Below are positions 43,153 through 52,590 of a stretch of 64,000 bases of DNA, piece by piece. Origin of the DNA: Candidatus Krumholzibacteriota bacterium (GTDB taxonomy: Bacteria; Krumholzibacteriota; Krumholzibacteriia; LZORAL124-64-63); the NCBI GenBank assembly GCA_022711765.1, contig JAKLEB010000002.1:1056620-1120619 (forward strand). The letters are read 5' to 3'. The notes beneath the pieces are model-generated. The model saw only the letters and a list, made by a program, of their open reading frames with translations, did no database searches and was not told the origin of the DNA. Every line of letters starts with the position of its first letter. Within the stretch, counting starts at the first letter, position 1. Made by a program: the position numbers and the translations under genes.

Positions 43153-46044
43153 CTACTTCACCAGCACCATCCGTTTGACCTGATCGCGACCGTTCGCGGT
43201 CAGGCGATAGAAGTACGCGCCCGAGGCGACCTGACGACCGCTCGCGTCGCGGCCGTCCCACGTCGCCTGATGCTCGCCTGCGGAGAGGTTCTCCCGCAGC
43301 AGCGTCGCGACTCGCCGTCCGTCGATCGCGAAGACCGCGAGCTCGACCTCGGATGCCGCGGGCAGCGCGAAGGCGATGGTGGTCGCCGGGTTGAAGGGGT
43401 TGGGGATGTTCTGGTGCAGCAGGACCGCCAGCGGGCCGGCAGGCACGTCTTCGACCGGCGTCGAGATGTCGCCGTTGAAAACGGTCAGCTCGACGTCGTC
43501 GATCGCCGCCTCGACGAGACCCTGGGTATTCAGGTCGCAGGCCAGGAAGCGCAGGACCACCTGGTCGGTGAGGGAGAACGAGCCGCCGTCCAGGGCGCCC
43601 AGCTCGACCGCGACCTGCTGCCAGGCATTCGCGTTGCCGGGCACGCGCTCCAGCTCGACCCAGGTCGTGCCGCCGTCATCGGAGGCCTCGACCACCCAGT
43701 CGTCGTCGGTCGAGTTCCCGCCCTCGCCGTACCAGCGCCAGTAGGTGACGAACGCGCGGTCCGCCTGGCTGAGGTCGAAGGTGGGACTGCGCAGCGTGGT
43801 GCAGCCGTGATCCACGTCGGCGTCGCCGGCCGCCCCGCCCGCCGTCCCGTTCGCCGTGACGAAGCAGGCGACGCCGGGCGCCAGGGTGTGGTCGTCCTCG
43901 GGCTGGACGATCAAGCCGTTGTAGTTCGTGCCGACCGGGTCGGCCCGGACCCAGAGACCGGCATCCGCCGCGTCGCCCGCCTGTCCGAGCTGCCAGGCCG
44001 GGTCGCCCGGATCCTCGGCGTCGGTGAGGTACGCGCTCTGCGTGACGAGCAGCTCGAACAGCGGGGAGGCGCTCTCGAGCCCCACGCCGTCGGTCGCGGT
44101 CACGTAGTACTGGATCGCCGAGTTGGCCGGCTGGCCGGGGATCTCCGCCTCGTAGACGTCACCGCCGATCGGCGCCATCGCCGCCGTCGTGTAGCTCCCG
44201 TCGCCGGCGCGCCAGATCAGCGAGGCCGAGACCACCGTGCTCGGGTCGGTGATCCTGGCGGCGATCGCGTACGGGCCCGCGGTGTCGGTCGTGGTGAGCG
44301 GCTCCGTCACGTTGCTGATCGCGGGGCCGGCGATGTCGGTGAGCTGGAAGTCCTGCGTGGTCACCTCGTCCGGGTTGATCACGACGGTGACCTCGACGTC
44401 GGCGAAACCGGGCAGCGAGCAGATCGCCTGGTAGGTCTCGGGTGCGGCGAGCCCGCTATAGAAGCCGTCCTGGTCGGTGTTGTAGGTGTAGCCGCGCGCG
44501 GGCAGCTCGACCCGGGCGCCCGCCAGCGGCTGGTTGCCGAACGACGCGTTGGTGACGTGCCCCTCCAGGGTGCCGAAGCCCTCCATCGCGGCCAGGACCG
44601 CGGCGTAGGCGTCGATGAAGCCCCAGCCGTAGGTGTTGTCCTCGCCCGCCGTTCCCAGGTCGACGGCGGTGTCCATCAGGATCTGCTTGACCAGGTCGAC
44701 CGGCAGGTCCGGATTCGCCGAGCGCATGAGGGCGACCACGCCGGCCACGTGGGGGCCGGCCATCGAGGTGCCGCTCTTGTAGCCGTAGCTGCCGCCGGGC
44801 ACCGAGCTGTAGATGTCGCTGCCGGGCGCGGAGACCTCGGGCTTGATGGCGAACGCCGGGTCGGGAATGTTCAGGCACGTGCTCGGACCGCGGCTCGAGA
44901 AGCTGCTGATCGTGTAGGGAGGACTGTAGATCGTCGAGCCGACCGAGAAGGTGTTGTAGAAGCTGGCCGCGCGGTCGGCGGGCGACCGCAGGGTCCCGGC
45001 GGACGGGCCCTCGTTGCCGGCCGACCAGGTCACCACGACGCCGGCCGCCTCGCAGTTGTCGATCACGGCCCACCAGCGACTGTCGCAGTCGACGTAGCCC
45101 GTGAAATTCTCGTTCACGCCCCAGGAGTTCTGCACGACGTCCGGCACGTCGTCGTTCGTGAAGGGGTCGCCGTCAGGGTCGGCGAACCACTGGAAGGCCT
45201 GGATGATGTCGCTGTCGAAACCGGAGCTGGCGCCCTGGTCGATCGCGTTGCAGGAGATCCACAGGGAGCCGGGAGAGACGCCGATCGTGTCGTCGGGCGC
45301 GAGGCCGCACATCGTGCCGACGGTGTGGGTGCCGTGGCTGTTGAAGTCGGAGGGGAAGGTGGGATCGCTGCCGATGACGTCGAGCCAGCACTCGCCGTAC
45401 GGTGCGAAGTTGCCGCGCCAGCGCGCCGCCAGGGCGGGATGGTCGCCGTCGACGCCCGTGTCGAGCGAGCCGATCAACGCGCCGGTGCCGTTGATGCCGA
45501 GCTCGCTCCAGACCTCGGGTGCGCGGATGGCCGTGATGCCCGGCGCGACGCCGATGCCGCGGTCACCCGTCTCCTCCTCGCTCGCCGCGGGCGAACGGGC
45601 CTCGACCGGTTCGATGAGCTCGGGCTCGAAGTTCGGCTCGATCCAGGCCACGTCGGGACGGTCGGCCAGGCGCTCGATCTCCCCGGGCAGGGCCAGGACG
45701 ACGACCAGGTTCGAGATCCAGTAGCTCGTGAAGCCCAGCACGCCGCCCCGCGCGCGCGACGCGCCGAGGTCGGCGAGCAGCGGTTCCTGGTTCAGCGCCG
45801 CATCCTTGAGCGCCCGCACGATCTCCTCGTGCCGGGTCCGCAAGGTCGCGCGACGCTGGTCGAGGTCCCGCGAGATGGCCGCGACGGGCGCCTGGTCTTC
45901 GAGGTGCACGATGACGCTCACCGGCTGGTCGGCCGGCGTGGCGGCGAGCAGCTCCTGGAGCGATGGGGACATGGTGCCCGCCTGGGCGGCGGCTGCTGCG
46001 AACAGCGCGATCGCTGCGAGCGCGACGAATTTAGCTTGGCGCAC
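43153..46044 (-). CDS. Secreted subtilisin-like S8 peptidase with sorting domain
   Basis: A 963-residue protein. Signal peptide 1-22, I9-like propeptide to about 140, S8 domain about 165-490 with Asp195 (Leu-Asp-Thr-Gly-Val-Asp), His237 (Ser-His-Gly-Thr-His) and Ser427 (Gly-Thr-Ser-Met-Ala). The oxyanion Asn is in Ser-Ala-Gly-Asn-Glu-Gly-Pro. The layout resembles bacillopeptidase F. After it come a carboxypeptidase-regulatory-like domain (about 492-570), an Ig-like domain (about 575-660), a jelly-roll (about 670-860) and a FlgD-like sorting domain with PNPFNPATT ending in Met-Val-Leu-Val-Lys. It is an extracellular endopeptidase. Confidence 0.9.
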   Translation of the reverse strand: MRQAKFVALAAIALFAAAAAQAGTMSPSLQELLAATPADQPVSVIVHLEDQAPVAAISRDLDQRRATLRTRHEEIVRALKDAALNQEPLLADLGASRARGGVLGFTSYWISNLVVVLALPGEIERLADRPDVAWIEPNFEPELIEPVEARSPAASEEETGDRGIGVAPGITAIRAPEVWSELGINGTGALIGSLDTGVDGDHPALAARWRGNFAPYGECWLDVIGSDPTFPSDFNSHGTHTVGTMCGLAPDDTIGVSPGSLWISCNAIDQGASSGFDSDIIQAFQWFADPDGDPFTNDDVPDVVQNSWGVNENFTGYVDCDSRWWAVIDNCEAAGVVVTWSAGNEGPSAGTLRSPADRAASFYNTFSVGSTIYSPPYTISSFSSRGPSTCLNIPDPAFAIKPEVSAPGSDIYSSVPGGSYGYKSGTSMAGPHVAGVVALMRSANPDLPVDLVKQILMDTAVDLGTAGEDNTYGWGFIDAYAAVLAAMEGFGTLEGHVTNASFGNQPLAGARVELPARGYTYNTDQDGFYSGLAAPETYQAICSLPGFADVEVTVVINPDEVTTQDFQLTDIAGPAISNVTEPLTTTDTAGPYAIAARITDPSTVVSASLIWRAGDGSYTTAAMAPIGGDVYEAEIPGQPANSAIQYYVTATDGVGLESASPLFELLVTQSAYLTDAEDPGDPAWQLGQAGDAADAGLWVRADPVGTNYNGLIVQPEDDHTLAPGVACFVTANGTAGGAAGDADVDHGCTTLRSPTFDLSQADRAFVTYWRWYGEGGNSTDDDWVVEASDDGGTTWVELERVPGNANAWQQVAVELGALDGGSFSLTDQVVLRFLACDLNTQGLVEAAIDDVELTVFNGDISTPVEDVPAGPLAVLLHQNIPNPFNPATTIAFALPAASEVELAVFAIDGRRVATLLRENLSAGEHQATWDGRDASGRQVASGAYFYRLTANGRDQVKRMVLVK

Positions 46045-46376
46045 GGGGAACTCCTTCCGAGAGGGCAGCGGACGACGGAACCGAACGGATGGCCGCAGAC
46101 GCCAAAGAAGGCTGGAGGCGCCAGCCCGCGCCGCGACCGGCGACGCATCGGCGATTTGAGGAATGATTCTACCACGCCGGACCGGTCGGCGTCTCGTGCT
46201 GATCGCGGGTATTCCGAGTGCCCTGTTAAATCATTGTCATTCGGCTTCGAGCGGCGCGTCGGCGCCGGGTCAGGGCATCGGCGGCGCGGAACGGGGCTTG
46301 GCTGCCGCCGCGGTGGCCGCGTATCATGGTGCGACCGCATTCCAGCCGCGATCCACCTGGTCCAAGGAGTGAATGT
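46045..46376. promoter_or_regulatory. Divergent promoter region of two S8 peptidase genes (332 bp)
   Basis: No gene is supported. Plus strand: TTGGCT (46298-46303), 18 bases, TATCAT (46322-46327), 50 bases before the lipoprotein peptidase start. Minus strand: TAGAAT (46171-46166) is the best -10 candidate for the secreted peptidase. An AT-richer patch lies around 46205-46240. Confidence 0.4.
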
Positions 46377-48302
46377 ATGTCGACCCTACGCTCGCTGTCG
46401 CTGGCCGCGGTCGCGGCCCTCCTCCTCACGAGCTGCGGCGGGTCCCAGCCGCCGGTCGCCGACGCGCCGCCGGCTCAGGCCACGACACCGCCGGCCCCGG
46501 CCAGGACCGTCGTCACCTCGCTCGACCAGCTGCCGCAACACACGTATCCCGTCGCGGGCAGCGCCACCGCCTTGCTGCAGGACGACGCCGCGTTCGCCGA
46601 GTTCGCCGGCCAGGTGCGCGCGGACCTGGAGGCCGATCTGGCCCGCTACCAGATCGAGGATGCGGCCACCCTGCAGGGTTGGTACGGGACCCTCGCGAGT
46701 CTCGCCATGCTCGACGGGCGCTGGAGCGAAGCGGTCGGGTACCTCGATCAGGTGACGGCGCTCGAGACGAAGGAAGCCGCGCGGCTCGTCGGCGGCCAGG
46801 TCGGTCGTGCGCTCGCTGCAGCCCACGCGCAGGTCGGCGTCGGTGCTGACCCGGCGGAGCTGCGGGCGGAGTTCAAGCGGCAGTTCGCCCTGCGGATCGA
46901 CGGGCTGCCGTGGGACGTCGTCCAGGACGCCGTGGAGAGGAACAAGGCCCAGGCGGAGTATCTCAGCCCCAACCTGCTGCTCGGGATCGCCCAGACGAAT
47001 TTCGATCCGGTCGTCGCGCAGTCGGGACAGCTCGGCAGCGATCTGGCCCGCAATCTGGTCAACCTGAAGTCCTCGCTGGACGTCGTCCTGCCGGTGAAGG
47101 ACGAGATCGCCGGCGTCTATGCGGACTACATCGCGGCCAACCGGGTCGAGAAGCGGAACATCTGGCCCGAGCGCGAGATCGCGCTCGCGGCCGGCGAGCC
47201 GCTCGCTCCGGTCATGATCGGCATCTGGGACTCGGGTGTGGACACCGACGCCTTCGCCGGCCGGGTCTTCACCAACCCCGCCGAGCGACGCGACGGGGTC
47301 GACGACGACGGCAACGGATTCGTGGACGATGTCCACGGCATCGCGTTCGACGTGGACGGCGTGTACTCCGCCGACCTGCTGCATCCGTTCGGCGACCAGG
47401 CGGGTCTGGTCGAGGACTCCCGGGCATCCATGCAGGGCTTCCAGGATCTGCAGGCCAATCTCGACACCCCGGCGGCCGCGGCCGTGCGCGACAAGCTCAG
47501 CTCGATCCCGCCCGCTCAGGTCGAGGCGTTCCTGACCGGCCTGAACTTCTACGGCCTTTACGCGCACGGCACCCACGTCGCGGGCATCGCCCTGGCCGGC
47601 AATCCCTTCGCCAAGGTGCTGACCGCCCGCATCACGTTCGACTATCACAACCCGCCGCAGGCGATGACGCTCGAGACCGCGCGCAACCACGCGGAGAGCT
47701 ACCGGCGCACCGCTCAGTACTTCACGACGCATGGCGTCCGCGTGGTGAACATGAGCTGGGGCTGGACCTTCAAGGAGATCGAAGCCTCGCTCGAGGCCAA
47801 CGGCGTGGGCCAGGACGCGACCGAGCGAGCGGCCATGGCGCGGGAGATGCTCGGCGTCCTGCGCGAGGGCCTGCACGAGGCGATGGCCTCGACGCCGCAG
47901 ATCCTCTATTGCGTCGCGGCCGGCAACAGCGACGCCGACGTCGAGTTCGAGGTGTCGATCCCCGCCGACTTCGACCTGCCCAACCAGATCGTCGTGGGCG
48001 CGGTGGACCAGGCCGGCGATCCGACCGACTTCACGAGCAGCGGCCGCAACGTCGTGGTCTATGCGAACGGCTTCGAGGTCACGAGCACGATCCCCGGCGG
48101 CGACTCCATGTCGATGTCGGGCACCTCGATGGCGTCGCCGCAGGTCTGCAACCTGGCCGGCAAGCTCCTGGCGGTGGCGCCCGACCTCGCGCCGCCGGAC
48201 CTGATCCGGCTCATCGAGACCGGCGCGGATCCGCACCCGGAGCATCCCGAGCTGCGCCTGCTCAATCCGCGGCGGTCGGTGGAGCTGGCCCGGGCTCAGT
48301 AG
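46377..48302 (+). CDS. Lipoprotein S8 (subtilisin-like) peptidase
   Basis: A 641-residue protein. ATG 46377 is seven bases after AAGGAG; the ATG at 46373 is out of frame. The lipobox is Leu-Thr-Ser-Cys. A helical region of about 230 residues, perhaps a non-classical prodomain, precedes the protease. Triad: Asp285 (Trp-Asp-Ser-Gly-Val-Asp), His397 (His-Gly-Thr-His), Ser584 (Gly-Thr-Ser-Met-Ala). Between Asp and His is a calcium-loop-like Asp-Asp-Asp-Gly-Asn-Gly-Phe-Val-Asp-Asp and an insertion of about 100 residues, longer than usual. No sorting domain: it is lipid anchored. It overlaps the convergent deaminase gene by seven bases. Confidence 0.85.
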   Translation: MSTLRSLSLAAVAALLLTSCGGSQPPVADAPPAQATTPPAPARTVVTSLDQLPQHTYPVAGSATALLQDDAAFAEFAGQVRADLEADLARYQIEDAATLQGWYGTLASLAMLDGRWSEAVGYLDQVTALETKEAARLVGGQVGRALAAAHAQVGVGADPAELRAEFKRQFALRIDGLPWDVVQDAVERNKAQAEYLSPNLLLGIAQTNFDPVVAQSGQLGSDLARNLVNLKSSLDVVLPVKDEIAGVYADYIAANRVEKRNIWPEREIALAAGEPLAPVMIGIWDSGVDTDAFAGRVFTNPAERRDGVDDDGNGFVDDVHGIAFDVDGVYSADLLHPFGDQAGLVEDSRASMQGFQDLQANLDTPAAAAVRDKLSSIPPAQVEAFLTGLNFYGLYAHGTHVAGIALAGNPFAKVLTARITFDYHNPPQAMTLETARNHAESYRRTAQYFTTHGVRVVNMSWGWTFKEIEASLEANGVGQDATERAAMAREMLGVLREGLHEAMASTPQILYCVAAGNSDADVEFEVSIPADFDLPNQIVVGAVDQAGDPTDFTSSGRNVVVYANGFEVTSTIPGGDSMSMSGTSMASPQVCNLAGKLLAVAPDLAPPDLIRLIETGADPHPEHPELRLLNPRRSVELARAQ

Positions 48303-48772
48303 TCGACGCGGTCGGCGCGCGCGTTCCAGGCCGCGAACGGCCGCAGGCGGTCGGCATGTGTGACCTGCTCGGTGGGCAGGGAGCGCGCGGCCGGCGGCAG
48401 CGGGATCTCGTCGTAGATCAGCGAGTCGTCGAAACCGGCGGCTGCGGCGTCGGCGCGCGTACCGGCGAAGAAGAGGCGGTCCGGGCGCGCCCAGTACACG
48501 GCGCCCAGGCACATGGGACACGGCTCGCAACTCGCGTAGACGTCGCATCCCGCGAGCTGGAACGTCCCGAGGACGCGGCAGGCCTCGCGGATCGCGACGA
48601 CCTCGGCGTGAGCCGTGGGGTCGCCCGTCGCGGTGACCAGGTTCGTGCCGCGGGCGATGATCTCGCCGCCCTTGACCACGATCGCGCCGAACGGCCCGCC
48701 GCGGCCCTCGCTGACGTTCGCCTCCGCGAGGCGGAGGGTCTCTTCGATGAAGCGGCGGCGCTCCGGATCCAT
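48296..48772 (-). CDS. Guanine-deaminase-like nucleobase deaminase
   Basis: A 158-residue cytidine/deoxycytidylate-deaminase-fold enzyme. Zinc motif His-Ala-Glu-Val and Pro-Cys-x-Met-Cys (CEPCPMCLGAVYWA). The C-terminal segment Gly-Phe-Asp-Asp-x2-Ile-Tyr-Asp-Glu resembles B. subtilis-type guanine deaminase more than TadA, and length fits. It would convert guanine to xanthine in purine salvage. A related base specificity is possible. Confidence 0.8.
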   Translation of the reverse strand: MDPERRRFIEETLRLAEANVSEGRGGPFGAIVVKGGEIIARGTNLVTATGDPTAHAEVVAIREACRVLGTFQLAGCDVYASCEPCPMCLGAVYWARPDRLFFAGTRADAAAAGFDDSLIYDEIPLPPAARSLPTEQVTHADRLRPFAAWNARADRVDY

Positions 48773-48888
48773 GGCTGCGGCTCCCTCGTTGGCGGCCGGC
48801 GATCCTGTCCACCGGCTGATGGTACGCCGCGGCCGCGCGCCGCGGCAAGCCGGAGGTGGCGAGACTCCACGGTGCGGGCCGACAAAAA

Positions 48889-48897
48889 TGCGATAAT
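48889..48897 (+). promoter_or_regulatory. Extended -10 upstream of the TIR/nSTAND pair
   Basis: TGCGATAAT (TG at 48889-48890, -10 GATAAT at 48892-48897) in an AT-rich patch of an otherwise GC-rich 237-base gap. A small inverted repeat GTCC/GGAC (48902-48918) sits just downstream, where an operator could lie. Confidence 0.4.
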
Positions 48898-49009
48898 AAC
48901 AGTCCTTTAATTATGGACGCGAGCGAATCCGCTTGCTAAGCTCTGGCCCGTTCGAGCGTGTCGCAGGTTCCAGGGGTCGCGCCGGGCGGCCCCGATCCCG
49001 GAGGCGGCC

Positions 49010-50503
49010 GTGGCGCTCACCTCTGGTTACCGGTACGACCTCTTCATCAGTTACGCCCACCTCGACGAGCGAACGCCCCAGCCTGGCCGCAAGGGCTGGG
49101 TCTCGGATTTCCACGACCACCTCGAGGTGGGTCTCTCCAAGGTGCTCGGACACATGTGCGCCGCGGACATCTGGCGCGACCCGCGGCTCGATGGCGCGAC
49201 CCTGTTCGACCGGGAGATCCGCGAGCGGATCGAGCAGGCGGCCGTGTTCCTCGCGCTGACCTCGCCGAGCTACTTCAACTCCGACTATTGCCGCCAGGAG
49301 CTCGCGTGCTTCACCCGGGCCGCCGCCGCCAGCAAGCACGGCCTGGTCGTCGGCAATCGCAGCCGGCTCGTCAACATCCGGCTCTTCAATCTGCCGCCGG
49401 CGGAATGGCCCGCCGAACTTGCGGGCCGCACCGGTTTCCCGTTCTTCGAGGCCGAGAGCGACGAGGATCTCGGCCTGCCGATCTCCGCCGGGGAGAGCGC
49501 GTTCCGGCGGCAGTTGAAGCGGCTCACCGACAGCTTGCGGGAGCTGCTCGAGGATCTGGGCGCCGGCGCGGCCGCGCGCGACGAGCCGGCCGGCGACGCT
49601 CGCGGGCCCGCGGACTACGACGTCTACATCGCCGACGTCGCGGACTCCCTGCGCCGCGACGCGAAGCGAGTGACGAGCGAGCTGGAACGAGCGAAGGTGA
49701 AGGTCCACCCGCGGGTGCCGCCTCCTCACGAGGCGCGCGAGCACGCGGCGGCGGCGACGGCGGCGATGCGGCGCTCGCGTCTCTCGGTCCACCTGCTCGA
49801 TGACCTTCGCGGCCGGGAGCTGCCCGAACGCGAGGACGCCACCTACCCGCTCGAGCAGCTCCAGCTCGGCCAGTGCGAAGCACCGGCGCAGCTGATCTGG
49901 ATCCCGAAGCAGCTCGACGTCGACGCGATCGCCGACGCCGACCTGCGGGGGCTGCTGCAGAAGCTCGAGGCCGGTCTGCGGGAGGCTGGCCGCTACGAGT
50001 TCGTCCGGGGCACGCCCCAGGAGATCCCCGGCCAGGTCCTCGCCCGGCTCGCGGCCCTGCGCAACCAGGCCGCCGCCAGGGTCGCCGGCCAGGCCGTGCT
50101 GCTGGACACCCACGTGAAGGACGAACTCTTCGCGCTGCAGGCCGGCCAGTACCTCGTGCAGAACGGGGTCCGGACCTTCATCAATCCCGAGGAGGACGAT
50201 CCCCGGCAGAACATCGACATCCTCACGACGCGCTTGCAGCAGACCACGTCGCTCATCGTCTTCTTCGGCCAGGTCGGGTTCGACTGGGTTCGCGCGCGCC
50301 TGGCCGAGGCGCTCAAGATCATCGTCACCAAGGACTGTCCGGTGCGTCACTGCGCGGTGTACCTCGTGCCGCCGGACCGGGACAAGGAGGACCTCCGGCT
50401 GCAGTTCCCGCTGCTGCAGGTCGACGCGATCGACAATCGCCGGGCGTTCGATCCGCAGATCCTCGCGCCGCTCGTGGCGCGGATCCGGGAGGGGACGGCG
50501 TGA
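49010..50503 (+). CDS. Protein with TIR domain and two further TIR-like domains
   Basis: A 497-residue protein with GTG start at 49010 behind GGAGG. Domain 1 (about 7-180): Tyr-Asp-Leu-Phe-Ile-Ser-Tyr-Ala-His strand A, and Ser-Pro-Ser-Tyr-Phe-x-Ser-x-Tyr-Cys-Arg-Gln-Glu-Leu, where Glu97 matches the NADase glutamate of active TIR domains. Domain 2 (about 203-310) starts Asp-Tyr-Asp-Val-Tyr-Ile-Ala and has the same strand-helix order but no matching Glu motif. Domain 3 (about 360-497) again has a TIR-like order (Ala-Val-Leu-Leu-Asp ... Thr-Ser-Leu-Ile-Val-Phe-Phe-Gly). Domains 2 and 3 look degenerate and may bind nucleotide or mediate assembly. The stop overlaps the ATPase start. Likely role: NAD-cleaving or signal-making effector. 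Confidence 0.75.
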   Translation: MALTSGYRYDLFISYAHLDERTPQPGRKGWVSDFHDHLEVGLSKVLGHMCAADIWRDPRLDGATLFDREIRERIEQAAVFLALTSPSYFNSDYCRQELACFTRAAAASKHGLVVGNRSRLVNIRLFNLPPAEWPAELAGRTGFPFFEAESDEDLGLPISAGESAFRRQLKRLTDSLRELLEDLGAGAAARDEPAGDARGPADYDVYIADVADSLRRDAKRVTSELERAKVKVHPRVPPPHEAREHAAAATAAMRRSRLSVHLLDDLRGRELPEREDATYPLEQLQLGQCEAPAQLIWIPKQLDVDAIADADLRGLLQKLEAGLREAGRYEFVRGTPQEIPGQVLARLAALRNQAAARVAGQAVLLDTHVKDELFALQAGQYLVQNGVRTFINPEEDDPRQNIDILTTRLQQTTSLIVFFGQVGFDWVRARLAEALKIIVTKDCPVRHCAVYLVPPDRDKEDLRLQFPLLQVDAIDNRRAFDPQILAPLVARIREGTA

Positions 50504-52590
50504 GGGCCCAGGTGTTGACCTTGCCCGAGATCCCGTTCGTCGGCCTGCGGCCGTTCGAGAGCCAGGAGGCCTTGATCTTCTTTGGCCGCACGCACCAGAC
50601 GATCGAGCTGCTGGAGAATCTCCATCGCCACCGCATGCTGGCCGTGGTCGGCAGCTCGGGGTGCGGCAAGTCGTCGCTGGTCCGCGCCGGCCTCATCCCG
50701 AAACTGCAGGCGGGCTTCCTGGTCGACGAGCGAGACCGCTGGGCGACCGCGGTGCTGAGACCGGGCGATGCGCCGCGCCGCAACCTGGTCCAGGCCCTGG
50801 CCGGCGCGTTCGACGGGCACACGACGGCGCCCCCCGGCATCCTCGACGAACTCGCCGAGACCGGGATCGACGCCCTGATCCGCTGGCTCGAGCCGGTCCT
50901 GCGGAGCGCGGACGCGAACCTGCTGATCCTGGTGGACCAGTTCGAGGAGCTGTTCCGGTTCGGGCTCGAGAGCGGGGATCCGCGGCGCCGGGCCGAGGCG
51001 ACGGACTTCGTCGCGGTGCTGCTCGACCTCGTGGCGTCGCGCCGGCTGCCCGTCTATCTCTGCCTGACCATGCGGTCGGACTTCCTCAGCGACTGCGACG
51101 CGTTTCCCGGCCTGCCGGAGGCGCTCAACAAGTGCCAGTACCTCGTACCGCGGCTCCGGCGCGACCAGCGGCGGCAAGCGATCGAAGGACCGTGCCGGCT
51201 GTTCGGGATCCACCTCGCGCCGCGCCTCGTCGACCGCATCCTCAACGACATCGGCGACGACACCGACCAGCTGCCGGTGATGCAGCACGCCCTGCTGAGG
51301 CTGTGGGACTCCGCCCGGCGGCGGGGCGAGAACCGCCTGGACCTCGCCGACTACGAGGCCATCGGCACGGCGCACGGCGCGCTGTCCCAGCACGCCGAGG
51401 AGGCGCTCGCCGAGCTGGGTCCGGCCAGGCTGCCGCTCGCCGAACGGATGCTCAAGGCCCTCACCGCCACTGATCGCGACAACCGCCGCACCCGGCGGCC
51501 CGCGACCTTCGGCGAACTCGTCGATCTCTCGGGCGCGTCGCCCGCCGACGTGCGCTCGGTCGTCGCGGCCTTCCGCCGCGATCGCCGCGAGTTCCTGATC
51601 GAGTATCCGGGCCCGACCGAGGGGGACTCGCTCCTGGACATCTCCCACGAGAGCCTGATCCGCCAGTGGCCGCGCCTCCACGCGCTCGTGGACGAGGAGA
51701 CCCGGTCGGCGCGAATCTACCGGCGGCTCGCCGAGGAGGCCGAGGAGGCGGCCGGCGGCCAGCGCGGCGCGATCACCGAGCCGCGCCTGACGGCCCTGCT
51801 CGAATGGCGCGAGAAGGAGCGTCCCACCGAGGTCTGGGCGCGCCGGTATCATCCAGGATTCGCCGCGGCGATGGACTACCTCGACCGGAGCGTCCAGCAG
51901 CGCGACGCGGAGCTCGCCGAGGTCGAACGGCGGCGGCGGCGCGAGCTCGTCCGCGCGCGCTGGACCGCCGCGGTCATCGGCGTCCTGTTCCTGGTCGCGG
52001 CCGGGATGTTCCTGAACGCCAACGCGCTCCGCAAGCGCGCCGTCGAGGGGGAGAAGTTGGCCTGGGAATTCCAGACCATCGCCGAGACGGCGAAGGCGGA
52101 GGCCGAGAGCCGCCTCGCGGAGATCCGGGACTGGAAGGCGCGCAACGAGGCGACCGAACTGGCGCTCCAGGAAGCCCTCGCGCGCAGGATCGCCTCGGGG
52201 GAGACGGAGCAGTCCGCCGTCGAATTCCTGCGCCTCGCGCCGCGACTCGAACGACCGGACGATGTCGCCAAGAGTCTCGCCGCGGGCTATCCGGAGCTGA
52301 GCCGGGCCAACTGGGGCGTGGGCGATCTCCACAACACTCAGGCGAACGAGATCGAGAAGGTCCTCGTGGTGCCGCGGGGTTTCCTCACGGCGTTGATCCA
52401 GGACCACGCCGCGGCGCAGCGTCTCCCCAACGCCGTCGAGGATGCCAAGCCCCAGCGAGAACTCTGGACCATCAACGCGGCGCTGACGGACAGCCTGCGC
52501 ATGTATCGGCAGCGGAACGCGCAGTTGAGGGCCAGGCTCGACGCGGCGGGCGGCGGGTCCAACCCGTATCAGCAGAAGTCTGGCAGGTGA
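50500..52590 (+). CDS. nSTAND1-type ATPase with a membrane helix
   Basis: A 696-residue protein with GTG start at 50500 overlapping the TIR gene (GTGA). It begins Pro-Phe-Val-Gly-Leu-Arg-Pro-Phe, the usual opening of nSTAND1 modules. Walker A Gly-Ser-Ser-Gly-Cys-Gly-Lys-Ser is at about 51-58 and Walker B LLILVDQFEEL at about 141-151. A winged-helix/ARC-like region follows, with a conserved ISHESLIRQW near 385. After about 480 comes a coiled coil, one transmembrane helix (about 488-508), a second coiled coil, and an unrecognised C-terminal domain. The WD40 or TPR sensor repeats common in this family are absent. It probably senses a trigger and oligomerises, switching on the TIR partner. Confidence 0.8.
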   Translation: MRAQVLTLPEIPFVGLRPFESQEALIFFGRTHQTIELLENLHRHRMLAVVGSSGCGKSSLVRAGLIPKLQAGFLVDERDRWATAVLRPGDAPRRNLVQALAGAFDGHTTAPPGILDELAETGIDALIRWLEPVLRSADANLLILVDQFEELFRFGLESGDPRRRAEATDFVAVLLDLVASRRLPVYLCLTMRSDFLSDCDAFPGLPEALNKCQYLVPRLRRDQRRQAIEGPCRLFGIHLAPRLVDRILNDIGDDTDQLPVMQHALLRLWDSARRRGENRLDLADYEAIGTAHGALSQHAEEALAELGPARLPLAERMLKALTATDRDNRRTRRPATFGELVDLSGASPADVRSVVAAFRRDRREFLIEYPGPTEGDSLLDISHESLIRQWPRLHALVDEETRSARIYRRLAEEAEEAAGGQRGAITEPRLTALLEWREKERPTEVWARRYHPGFAAAMDYLDRSVQQRDAELAEVERRRRRELVRARWTAAVIGVLFLVAAGMFLNANALRKRAVEGEKLAWEFQTIAETAKAEAESRLAEIRDWKARNEATELALQEALARRIASGETEQSAVEFLRLAPRLERPDDVAKSLAAGYPELSRANWGVGDLHNTQANEIEKVLVVPRGFLTALIQDHAAAQRLPNAVEDAKPQRELWTINAALTDSLRMYRQRNAQLRARLDAAGGGSNPYQQKSGR

